A program made the translations under genes and the position numbers. From an uncultured beta proteobacterium (GTDB lineage: Bacteria; Pseudomonadota; Gammaproteobacteria; Burkholderiales; Burkholderiaceae): DNA of 42,639 nucleotides. Numbering within the stretch: position 1 is the stretch's first letter; every line of letters begins with the position of its first letter. The DNA is taken from contig CAIPQU010000146.1 in NCBI GenBank assembly GCA_903867305.1, forward strand, positions 1 to 42,639. Reading direction: 5' to 3'. The notes under the pieces are model-generated. The model was given only the letters and a program-made list of their open reading frames with translations. It was not told the origin of the DNA and searched no databases. This document shows positions 8,144 to 15,281 of this stretch, piece after piece.

Positions 8144-10320
8144 TATGCAAGAACCTCCTCAGAGAAAAACGTCTCGATACCGGTTTCAATTGTCTGAAAT
8201 GGTATGCCTATCGCCCATGCTGCTCCTACTGCAGCCATCATATAACTTAATCGGTGGGATTGCGGATCTTCTCTTAAATACTCTGAATCACTTAAACTAA
8301 AGACATACACTTGCTCATTTCCTTGGCGAAGAATAATCTGATTTTTTTGGCTGATAATTGATCGTCCTGATTGATTGGCGAACTCGACTAAAATTGGATT
8401 ACTTAGATCTAATCCGTAATACATCACCTCCGCCGGACTAATTTGCGCAATTTCGTGGGCTAAGGTTTCATCTGCATTGATAACCGCTACCCCATGAGGA
8501 ATGACCACATCAACTTGAGTTCGGTAAAGAGAAAATAACTGCCTTTCCTCAACAATGGACTGTTCTGGATAGAAGCTTGTTTTATCAATATCCGTCACAA
8601 TACCAACCGAACAAAAGTCATAAGGGATACCTTGCATCAATACCCCTTTAGCCGTACTTTCAACTACACTCGCCTCAACCAGCGGGTTGAGTAGCGTACG
8701 TCGTCCTAGCTCCCATTCTGAACTGCCATTTTTATCTACTGATCGTTGATTAAAACTCAATCCATGTCGATTAGATAAGGCAACATAATAATTACTCAGC
8801 TTGAAAAAATATGCGCAGATTTCTGAAACAATAGTTGCTCCTTTAGACCCACAGACACCTATCAATGGAATGCGGCTATTATTTTCAAGCGGAAATAAAT
8901 GGTTCACAATTGCTTGACCAACAGGTTGTGGCTTACCTTTTGCTGGTTTAATATGCATGAGAAGACCAGGTCCTGCATTTACTTCAACGATCGCCGCTCC
9001 TTGTTCCTCGAGGGGCTGAGAAATATCCTTAGCAACCAAATCGACACCCGCAATATCCAAGCCGACAACCTTCGCTGCAAGTACTACTTTTTTGGCAACT
9101 GATGGGTGCACTAGATCTGTCACATCAAATGCAACATTACCGTTACGTTGTATCAATACTTCTTTCTCTAATTCCGGAATGCTTGCAGATGTGTAGCCTT
9201 GGCTTTTAAGCTCTAACTCTGCAATCGAGTCGATTCTGACTGTATTCAATGGAAAATCTTCCGTTGGGCCACGTCGAGGATCCGAATTAATCTGTATTTC
9301 AATCAACTCTAAAATACTGTGCTTACCGTCACCCCGAACTTTACATTCCTCGCCTTTGGCCGCAGCAACTAGTTGATCACCAACCACCAGTAGACGATGC
9401 TCATCTCCGAGAATAAATTTTTCAACAAGAACCCCACTCCCCTCAGGTTTTGCGATTTCATATGCTGAAAATATCTCTTCTTTGGTTCGAAGATTCGTAA
9501 AAACACCTCTACCATGATTGCCATCTTGGGGTTTGACTACAACGGGTAATCCGATTTCTTGAGCCACTTCCCAGGCATGCTCTGAACTATCCACTAATTC
9601 ACCGTAAGGAATAGGAACTCCTACGGCAGACAATAAGGATTTTGTTAAGTCTTTATCTCGAGAAATGGTTTCCGCAATGGCACTCGTCTGGTCGGTCTCG
9701 GCCGTCCAAATTCTCTTTTGCTTCGCTCCATAACCTAATTGAACAAGGTTACCTTTTGATAAACGAATATGGGGTATCTGTTTTTCTTTTGCCGCATTGA
9801 CAATGCAACTCGTACTTGGCCCCAAGCATAAATCATCCATCATCTCTTTTAAGAATTCAATATTGGCTTGGACATCATATTCGCGGTCCTGAATCAAGGC
9901 CAAGAGAAGATCTCGAGCAAAGTAAATGGCTTGTTTGGTTACCTCTTCATGAGGCGTTGCCACAATTAATTTATAAATTCCTAAAGTTGTGCTTTCACGT
10001 GCGCGCCCGAAGCCACCTGCAAAACCAGCAAGCCCTTGAAGCTCAAGAGTTAAATGCTCCATGATGTGAACTGGCCAAGTGCCTTCTTCTACACGCTTTA
10101 AAAACCCGCCGCGCTCTTCATAACTGCAACGGTGCTCGACTAATGATGGCAGTGCTTGAACTAGTCGGTTATAAAAACCTGGAATTTTATCGGAGGGGTA
10201 TTCTTCAAGCTCTCCAATGTCGATCAGAGCTTCTAAGACCTCAACCCAACACCACATATTGGGACCGCGAATATACTTGATATCAAGGATATTAATCGTT
10301 TTATCAAGGAGTTGCGACAT
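8143..10320 (-). CDS. Second cyanophycin synthetase-like protein, Mur domain degenerate (CphA')
   Basis: This 725-residue protein is a paralogue of the adjacent CphA, alignable from the N-terminus (YIRGPNMWCWVEVLEAL versus ALRGPNLWSRHTAIEAV). The ATP-grasp domain keeps its key motifs: KPQDGNHGRGVF near 263-274, VEKFILGDEHRLLVVG and VEVNAGPGLLMHI. The Mur-like domain is altered. The P-loop position reads GSKGATIV at 491-498, so the ATP-binding lysine of GTNGKTTT is replaced by Ala495, and the protein stops where CphA enters its C-terminal ligase subdomain. The frame is otherwise intact, with no internal stops, so it is more likely specialised than a pseudogene. Cyanobacterial CphA2 enzymes with a similarly degenerate domain polymerise beta-Asp-Arg dipeptides; a similar role is inference. 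It is the first gene of the pair. Confidence 0.85.
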   Translation of the reverse strand: MSQLLDKTINILDIKYIRGPNMWCWVEVLEALIDIGELEEYPSDKIPGFYNRLVQALPSLVEHRCSYEERGGFLKRVEEGTWPVHIMEHLTLELQGLAGFAGGFGRARESTTLGIYKLIVATPHEEVTKQAIYFARDLLLALIQDREYDVQANIEFLKEMMDDLCLGPSTSCIVNAAKEKQIPHIRLSKGNLVQLGYGAKQKRIWTAETDQTSAIAETISRDKDLTKSLLSAVGVPIPYGELVDSSEHAWEVAQEIGLPVVVKPQDGNHGRGVFTNLRTKEEIFSAYEIAKPEGSGVLVEKFILGDEHRLLVVGDQLVAAAKGEECKVRGDGKHSILELIEIQINSDPRRGPTEDFPLNTVRIDSIAELELKSQGYTSASIPELEKEVLIQRNGNVAFDVTDLVHPSVAKKVVLAAKVVGLDIAGVDLVAKDISQPLEEQGAAIVEVNAGPGLLMHIKPAKGKPQPVGQAIVNHLFPLENNSRIPLIGVCGSKGATIVSEICAYFFKLSNYYVALSNRHGLSFNQRSVDKNGSSEWELGRRTLLNPLVEASVVESTAKGVLMQGIPYDFCSVGIVTDIDKTSFYPEQSIVEERQLFSLYRTQVDVVIPHGVAVINADETLAHEIAQISPAEVMYYGLDLSNPILVEFANQSGRSIISQKNQIILRQGNEQVYVFSLSDSEYLREDPQSHRLSYMMAAVGAAWAIGIPFQTIETGIETFFSEEVLA

Positions 10321-10482
10321 TTATCCCAAGTTTCTTTTTGTTAATTAAATTTGAAAAATCCATTAAATATGCCTTAAATTCTAACTGATATTCACTATAA
10401 CTCTTAAAGCATGAAAAAGTTGACAAAACTCTTGTGAAGACTCATTAAAAAGATGAATAAAATTCATGAGATATAGCACAAA

Positions 10483-10510
10483 CTTGACTAATTACCATCA
10501 AGTATCTTGA
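10483..10510. promoter_or_regulatory. Candidate operator: three CTTGA/TCAAG half-sites
   Basis: CTTGA at 10483-10487, TCAAG at 10498-10502 and CTTGA at 10506-10510 are visible. The last two form a perfect inverted repeat with a 3-base spacer. The first pair forms a wider one: ACTTGA (10482-10487) against TCAAGT (10498-10503) with a 10-base spacer. They lie just upstream of, or across, the expected -35 region of the ABC transporter promoter, where a repressor or activator would bind. The regulator is unknown, and chance occurrence in AT-rich DNA is possible. Confidence 0.3.
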
Positions 10511-10518
10511 GACTAGAC

Positions 10519-10524
10519 TATACT
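10519..10524 (+). promoter_or_regulatory. -10 box placed for a leaderless ABC transporter mRNA
   Basis: TATACT matches the -10 consensus at five of six positions, and exactly six bases separate it from the ATG at 10531. Transcription would start at or next to the A of the ATG. There is no ribosome binding site, which fits. The -35 is poor, so an activator may be needed. Confidence 0.4.
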
Positions 10525-10530
10525 TTTTTG

Positions 10531-12807
10531 ATGGACTCAACGACTAACCTTTCTTCCACTTCAAGCCGTATGCCGCTTCGTTGGCAAATTCAGTTTGAAA
10601 AAGTAACAGAACCATCCCTAACCTGGGTTGAAGTTGATCTCAATGAAAGATTGCATTTTGAAAAGTCGTTATTGACACTCCATCGAAAAGAGTCTTCAAA
10701 TTTCTTTGAAATTTCACAATTATGTGAAGGTGGCAAAATTCAACGATGGGTCATCACGGAATATCATCGTCTCCAACTAAGTGATCATGCTGGTGTTGGA
10801 CATCTATCGCTCTACTCACAAGAGGGCTTAATTCAAACTTGGCATTACACCCTTGCACTCAATAATTTAATTACTCAATTTAAAGACAATTTTGAGCAAC
10901 GGGATGAACTCGAAAAAAACTTTACAGCATATGATCCAACGGCATCTGACCTGGCCGTATGTCACGTGTGCCAAAGTCCAATACTAGTCAATCAAACAAG
11001 TTGTATGGTTTGTGACCCTGAAACCGAAATCCCCCCCTCTACTCTGACGCTATTTAAACTTTGGCGATTTGCTAAACCGTATAAAAAAGAACTGTTGATT
11101 GGCTTCTTGCTGACCTTGCTTTCTACTGCTGCGACTTTAGTTCCACCCTATATTAGTATGCCGTTGATGGATGATGTTTTAATCCCGTTTCAAACAAGTC
11201 ATGAAATGAACTTTGAACTAGCAGGTCTCTATCTTGGTGGGTTATTTTTAGCAGCAATTTTTGCTTGGGGACTTGGATGGTGGAAAACATATATCTTGGC
11301 ACTCGTCAGCGAACGTATTGGAATGGAGCTGCGGACCAAAACATTTAATCACTTAATTCATTTATCACTAGAATATTTTGGCGCTAAAAGGACTGGTGAT
11401 TTGATGGCCAGAATTGGTAATGAAACTGATCGTATTTGTATTTTCTTATCCTTGCATCTTTTAGACTTTCTAACAGATATGCTGATGTTGATTATGACAG
11501 CAAGTATTCTGATTAGCATTGACCCTTTATTGGCCTTAGTAACCCTTTTACCGCTACCCTTTATCGCATGGATGATTCATTATGTGCGCGATAAATTACG
11601 CTTTGGTTTCGAAAAAGTTGATCGTAATTGGTCCGAGGTCAATAACGTTTTATCCGATACGATTCCTGGAATTCGGGTGGTAAAAGCATTTGCCCAAGAA
11701 GATCGCGAAAATAATAGATTCATTGCCGCCAATCAACGCAACCTTGAAGTGAATGATCGCGTTAATCGTATCTGGTCATCATTCGCGCCCACCGTAACTC
11801 TGTTGACGGAAATTGGGCTATTAGTCGTTTGGGGGTTCGGAATCTATCAAGTGGCTAACGATAAAATTACAGTTGGTGTATTAACCGCTTTTCTTGCCTA
11901 CATCTCGAGATTTTATGGCCGCATGGACTCAATGAGTCGCATCGTCTCACATACCCAAAAAGCAGCCGCCGGCGCTAAACGTGTATTTGATATTTTGGAT
12001 CATGAGTCCAGCGTGCCAGACACGAAAAATCCGGTTTCACTACCAAAAAATATTAAGGGTCAAATTGATTTATCCAATGTCAGTTTTCGTTACGGTAATC
12101 GCTCTGTGACCAAAAATATAGATCTACAAATTCAACCTGGTGAAATGATTGGATTAGTTGGTCATAGTGGGTCTGGTAAAAGCACTCTCGTCAATCTAAT
12201 TTGTCGTTTCTATGATGTAAGTGAAGGCTCTGTCAAGATTGATGGCATCGATGTCAGAATGATTGCGACGGAAGAACTACGCAAACTTTTCGGTATGGTT
12301 TTACAAGAACCATTTTTGTTCTTTGGTACGATTGCTGAAAATATTGCTTACGGAAAGCCTGAATCCAGTCGTTCCGAAATTGTTCAAGCTGCCAAAGCTG
12401 CTAATGCGCATGACTTTATTTTGCGACTTCCGTTAGGATACGATTCATTAGTGGGGGAAAGAGGGCAATCATTATCTGGGGGTGAGCGCCAACGCATCTC
12501 TATTGCCAGGGCCCTCTTAATTGATCCAAAAATTCTGATTTTGGATGAGGCAACCTCCTCAGTAGACACCACAACAGAAAAAGAAATCCAAAAGGCTTTG
12601 GATAATCTTGTCAAAGGTAGAACGACGATAGCCATTGCGCACCGACTCTCCACACTTCGCAAAGCCGATCGGTTGATTGTTCTAGATAAAGGCGAGATTA
12701 TTGAGGTTGGCAATCATGATGAGTTAATGGCCGCACAAGGCACTTACTTCGAACTTTATCAAGCACAAGCTCGGCATGCGGCAGAGATCGCTCAATCCGT
12801 TGAATGA
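10531..12807 (+). CDS. Cyanophycin-associated ABC exporter-type protein (fused membrane and ATPase domains)
   Basis: This is a 758-residue half-transporter. Residues 1-130 form a soluble domain I do not recognise. A zinc ribbon follows, with CHVC at 144-147 and CMVC at 158-161. Residues of about 190-480 hold the six-helix exporter membrane domain. The nucleotide-binding domain has Walker A GHSGSGKST (about 544-552), the signature LSGGE (648-652), Walker B ILILDEA and the switch histidine in AIAHRL, so the ATPase should be active. It probably works as an inner-membrane dimer. The cargo is unknown. Divergence from the cyanophycin synthetases and the following DUF1854 gene suggest a link to cyanophycin or its dipeptides; I recall this pairing from other betaproteobacteria. 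ATG 10531 is chosen over a TTG at 10507 because the -10 box would lie inside the longer frame. Confidence 0.85.
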   Translation: MDSTTNLSSTSSRMPLRWQIQFEKVTEPSLTWVEVDLNERLHFEKSLLTLHRKESSNFFEISQLCEGGKIQRWVITEYHRLQLSDHAGVGHLSLYSQEGLIQTWHYTLALNNLITQFKDNFEQRDELEKNFTAYDPTASDLAVCHVCQSPILVNQTSCMVCDPETEIPPSTLTLFKLWRFAKPYKKELLIGFLLTLLSTAATLVPPYISMPLMDDVLIPFQTSHEMNFELAGLYLGGLFLAAIFAWGLGWWKTYILALVSERIGMELRTKTFNHLIHLSLEYFGAKRTGDLMARIGNETDRICIFLSLHLLDFLTDMLMLIMTASILISIDPLLALVTLLPLPFIAWMIHYVRDKLRFGFEKVDRNWSEVNNVLSDTIPGIRVVKAFAQEDRENNRFIAANQRNLEVNDRVNRIWSSFAPTVTLLTEIGLLVVWGFGIYQVANDKITVGVLTAFLAYISRFYGRMDSMSRIVSHTQKAAAGAKRVFDILDHESSVPDTKNPVSLPKNIKGQIDLSNVSFRYGNRSVTKNIDLQIQPGEMIGLVGHSGSGKSTLVNLICRFYDVSEGSVKIDGIDVRMIATEELRKLFGMVLQEPFLFFGTIAENIAYGKPESSRSEIVQAAKAANAHDFILRLPLGYDSLVGERGQSLSGGERQRISIARALLIDPKILILDEATSSVDTTTEKEIQKALDNLVKGRTTIAIAHRLSTLRKADRLIVLDKGEIIEVGNHDELMAAQGTYFELYQAQARHAAEIAQSVE

Positions 12808-12820
12808 AGGAAACTCATCC

Positions 12821-13282
12821 ATGAACTTTGTCCTTGAACAAGATCCTTTTGGAAACATCAAATTGAAGCTGGTTGATGGGCAGTCCTATGACCAAGTAAA
12901 AATTATTCGGGCTTTCCCAATCACGAATCCAGATCATGGGTTTGCGATTGTTGATCAAGATGGTCATGAACTCGTATGGTTCGAACAAGTTTCTGATCTT
13001 ACAAAGGATAATCAAGCCATCGTTGAAAATTCCCTGGGACAAATAGAGTTTATTCCTGTCATTCACCGCATTTCCGGTCTCAATTCCTACGCTTTACCAA
13101 GTATCTGGGATATTGAAACAGATCGTGGTAATACGCGACTTAAGCTAAAAAATGAGCAAGATATTCGGCGTGTATCGAATGAAGCATTGTTAATTACCGA
13201 TGCTAACGGTATTCAATACCTGATTAAAAATCGTAAAACTTTAGATAAACTTAGTAAAAAAATATTAGACCGCTTTATGTGA
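12821..13282 (+). CDS. Cyanophycin-associated DUF1854 family protein
   Basis: This 153-residue cytoplasmic protein has no signal peptide or membrane segment. It resembles DUF1854 proteins, which by recall sit beside cyanophycin genes in betaproteobacteria. It appears to be an internal duplication: GNIKLKL near residues 11-17, then AIVDQDG, is echoed by GNTRLKL near 103-109, then LITDANG, each followed by a charged helix. The start is the ATG 14 bases after the ABC gene, preceded by AAGGAA; an in-frame ATG at 12776 inside the ABC gene lacks support. The last 18 bases overlap the 3' end of tcdA on the other strand. Molecular function is unknown. An adaptor for the ABC protein or a granule-associated factor would fit the context. 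Confidence 0.75.
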   Translation: MNFVLEQDPFGNIKLKLVDGQSYDQVKIIRAFPITNPDHGFAIVDQDGHELVWFEQVSDLTKDNQAIVENSLGQIEFIPVIHRISGLNSYALPSIWDIETDRGNTRLKLKNEQDIRRVSNEALLITDANGIQYLIKNRKTLDKLSKKILDRFM

Positions 13283-14029
13283 CGCCATGATTTGACGAAT
13301 CATCTCTGCTGCAGCAACAAATCCAAATGTGGCAGTAACCATCACCGTTGAGCCATATCCAGCACAGGACAAACCGCCATCCGTGGCACCCAGTCTAGGC
13401 TCCGATGAATAAACAACTTGAACCCCCATTTTCTTTTTTGGGTCACGTTCAAATTGATGTTGAGCTCGTAATTGCGAGCGTATTTTCGCCAACATCGCAT
13501 CATGGGTTGATTTGGCAATATCAATCACTTCGATTTTTGTTGGGTCTATCTTGCCCCCTGCTCCACCACTCATGACCAATGGATTTTTATTTTTTTTGCA
13601 CCAAGCCGCCAAAGCAATCTTACTTTGAATATCATCCATTGCATCTAGAATGGCCCAACTAGGTTTGACATACTGATCTATGTTTTCGGGTTTTAAAAAA
13701 TCATCAATGATATTGATTTTCAGTTCTGGATTAATCAATAGAAGCCTTTGTGCCATAACATCGACTTTAGATTTACCAAACTCACCCTCAAGGGCATGGA
13801 GTTGCCGGTTGGTATTACTGATGGATACTTGATCAAAATCGATCAGCGAAATCTCACCAATAGCACTGCGAGCAAGCGCCTCGGCCGCCCAAGAGCCAAC
13901 TCCACCAAGGCCAATAACAACGACATGAGATTGTTTTAAAATCTCATAATTAGCCTCGCCATATAAACGAGCAACACCGCTTAAACGGCGTTGATCAAGT
14001 TCCTTGCTGATTTCGGGCAAATTATTCAT
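13265..14029 (-). CDS. tcdA: tRNA threonylcarbamoyladenosine dehydratase (TcdA/CsdL)
   Basis: This 254-residue ThiF/MoeB/E1-like enzyme uses ATP to cyclise t6A37 to ct6A in tRNAs that read ANN codons. The adenylation fold is clear: nucleotide motif VVIGLGGVGSWAAEALARS near 36-54, LIDFDQVSISNTNRQ, and the later SGGAGGKIDPTKI and GYGSTVMVTATFG segments specific to TcdA. The ATG at 14029 is preferred to a TTG fifteen bases upstream. No Shine-Dalgarno sequence precedes it, but a GATAAT box lies seven bases before the ATG. The gene is divergent from pdxH across only 43 bases, and its 3' end overlaps DUF1854 by 18 bases. No membrane segment is evident. Confidence 0.9.
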   Translation of the reverse strand: MNNLPEISKELDQRRLSGVARLYGEANYEILKQSHVVVIGLGGVGSWAAEALARSAIGEISLIDFDQVSISNTNRQLHALEGEFGKSKVDVMAQRLLLINPELKINIIDDFLKPENIDQYVKPSWAILDAMDDIQSKIALAAWCKKNKNPLVMSGGAGGKIDPTKIEVIDIAKSTHDAMLAKIRSQLRAQHQFERDPKKKMGVQVVYSSEPRLGATDGGLSCAGYGSTVMVTATFGFVAAAEMIRQIMASHKAV

Positions 14030-14036
14030 AAGAACT

Positions 14037-14042
14037 ATTATC
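14037..14042 (-). promoter_or_regulatory. -10 box of tcdA, positioned for a leaderless mRNA
   Basis: Read on the minus strand this is GATAAT, five of six matches to the -10 consensus, seven bases before the tcdA ATG. It coincides with the -35 element proposed for pdxH on the other strand, so the two promoters would exclude each other. No good tcdA -35 is visible. Confidence 0.4.
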
Positions 14043-14066
14043 AATGATTCACAGAAACGATATACT
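14038..14066 (+). promoter_or_regulatory. pdxH promoter, TTATCA-N17-TATACT, leaderless geometry
   Basis: The -35 TTATCA (14038-14043) is separated by 17 bases from the -10 TATACT (14061-14066). Six bases then lead to the pdxH ATG at 14073, so transcription should begin at or beside the start codon. No ribosome binding site is present. The whole element sits in the 43-base gap to tcdA. Confidence 0.55.
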
Positions 14067-14072
14067 GATACG

Positions 14073-14708
14073 ATGGAAAATCTAGCAGACCTTAGAAAAA
14101 ACTACTCAAGAGGAAGCCTTTCTGAGCTTGACGTTCACCAAAATCCAATGCAGCAATTTGAACTTTGGTTTGAACAAGCATCGAAGGCACAATGCCCAGA
14201 ACCACATGCAATGACGCTTGCCACGATCAACCCTTCCGGTACCCCGAGTGCTCGAATTGTGCTCTTAAAAGGTATTATCGAGGAGCATTTTGTGTTTTAT
14301 ACCAATTATGTCAGTGAAAAAGGTGGGGCTATTGCTAGTCATCCTGATGTGGCATTAGTATTTTTTTGGCATGCATTAGAACGGCAAGTTCGTATTGAGG
14401 GTACGTGTACGATGCTTGCTCCAGATCTCAGCGATCAATACTACCTCTCCCGCCCTATAGCTTCTCGCATTGGAGCGTGGGCATCACCTCAAAGTCAAGT
14501 GATTCCTAGTCGTGAATTTTTAGAATCCGAAGAAGAAAAATATTTAACCAAGTTTGGTGAACAACCTCCTAGACCACCTCATTGGGGAGGTTACAAGGTA
14601 AAACCTCACCGTATTGAGTTTTGGCAAGGCCGTCCATCAAGACTTCATGATCGCATCAACTTCATCAAAATCAATGATGAATGGAACATTCAACGATTGG
14701 CACCTTAA
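14073..14708 (+). CDS. pdxH: Pyridoxamine/pyridoxine 5'-phosphate oxidase
   Basis: This 211-residue FMN-dependent cytoplasmic enzyme oxidises pyridoxine- or pyridoxamine-5'-phosphate to pyridoxal phosphate, the last step of the vitamin B6 pathway and of salvage. Family segments are plain: MTLATINPSGTPSARIVLLK, then FYTNYVSEKGGAI (FMN site), VRIEGT, a SRPIASRIGAWASPQS loop and the C-terminal PPHWGGYKV, EFWQGRPSRLHDR and RLAP. The end RLAP is the normal family terminus. The start at ATG 14073 gives the standard length; an upstream in-frame TTG would add 23 unconserved residues. The stop codon overlaps that of msrA on the opposite strand in the four bases TTAA. Confidence 0.95.
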   Translation: MENLADLRKNYSRGSLSELDVHQNPMQQFELWFEQASKAQCPEPHAMTLATINPSGTPSARIVLLKGIIEEHFVFYTNYVSEKGGAIASHPDVALVFFWHALERQVRIEGTCTMLAPDLSDQYYLSRPIASRIGAWASPQSQVIPSREFLESEEEKYLTKFGEQPPRPPHWGGYKVKPHRIEFWQGRPSRLHDRINFIKINDEWNIQRLAP

Positions 14709-15247
14709 CTCGATTTTTTTTGTAAATCTTTAAAAGTTTTACGAAATTTGGCTAATTTTGGAGCAACCACGCCCATACAATATCCCTGAAACGGGTGTGT
14801 AACAAAATAATTTTGATGATAATCCTCAGCTTGATAGAAGGTTGGGGCTAACATAATTTCTGTCACGATCGGATCTTGATAAGTTCGCTGATTTTTAAGT
14901 TCTTGAATGACATCTAAGGCCACATTGATTTGGGTGTCATCTTCACAATAAATCACCGAGCGATATTGACTACCAACATCATTCCCTTGACGATTTAAGG
15001 TTGTAGGATCATGTATGACAAAAAAAACCTCTAAAATTTGTCTTATAGAAATTACTTGAGAATCAAAATGTATTTGAACGACTTCAGCATGGCCCGTTGT
15101 ACCATCACAAACAGATTCATAATCAGGAAACTCAACAAAACCGCCAGCATAACCAGATACGACTTTCTCAACACCAACTAATTCTTGATACACTGCCTCT
15201 AAGCACCAAAAACATCCGCCACCTAGAGTAATTATTTGAGTTTGCAT
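14705..15247 (-). CDS. msrA: Peptide methionine-S-sulfoxide reductase MsrA
   Basis: This 180-residue enzyme reduces methionine S-sulfoxide in proteins and free methionine, repairing oxidative damage. The catalytic motif GGCFWC lies at residues 9-14, followed by LEAVYQELVGVEKVVSGYAG and the conserved YRSVIYC and YHQNYF segments. There is no export signal, so it should be cytoplasmic. MsrB is not fused and not present nearby. The ATG has a fair ribosome binding site (AAGGA, about 8 bases upstream), unlike several neighbours. The gene is divergent from the aldehyde dehydrogenase with a gap of 34 bases and convergent with pdxH, sharing TTAA at their stops. I see no feature that departs from the family. 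Confidence 0.95.
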   Translation of the reverse strand: MQTQIITLGGGCFWCLEAVYQELVGVEKVVSGYAGGFVEFPDYESVCDGTTGHAEVVQIHFDSQVISIRQILEVFFVIHDPTTLNRQGNDVGSQYRSVIYCEDDTQINVALDVIQELKNQRTYQDPIVTEIMLAPTFYQAEDYHQNYFVTHPFQGYCMGVVAPKLAKFRKTFKDLQKKSS

Positions 15248-15281
15248 CTTTTATTCCTTTTTCACCGTTAATTTTTTCCTC

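Larger units (their letters stand above)
10321..10530. promoter_or_regulatory. Divergent promoter region between cphA' and the ABC transporter
   Basis: This AT-rich region of 210 bases drives both arms of the cyanophycin locus. For the rightward gene a TATACT box lies at 10519-10524. For the leftward gene a TATAGT on the minus strand lies at 10394-10399, giving a leader of about 65 bases; its -35 is unconvincing. A perfect TTGACA occurs at 10420-10425 without a good -10 at proper spacing. Inverted repeats include ATGAAT/ATTCAT (10453-10467) and a cluster of CTTGA/TCAAG half-sites (10483-10510). No small gene was seen. Confidence 0.45.

Noticed and set aside
8143..10320. CphA' as a pseudogene
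   Set aside because: The frame is uninterrupted, the ATP-grasp motifs are intact and it is coupled to cphA. The change is confined to the Mur-like domain, so specialisation is more likely than decay.
10420..10425. Perfect TTGACA as the -35 of the ABC transporter promoter
   Set aside because: The -10 at 17-18 bases (CATTAA) is poor, and the better TATACT box lies far downstream, so the pairing fails.
12384..12713. A 109-codon minus-strand frame inside the ABC transporter ATPase domain
   Set aside because: It lies opposite the Walker B and signature motifs, and antisense frames to ABC ATPases are a common artefact.
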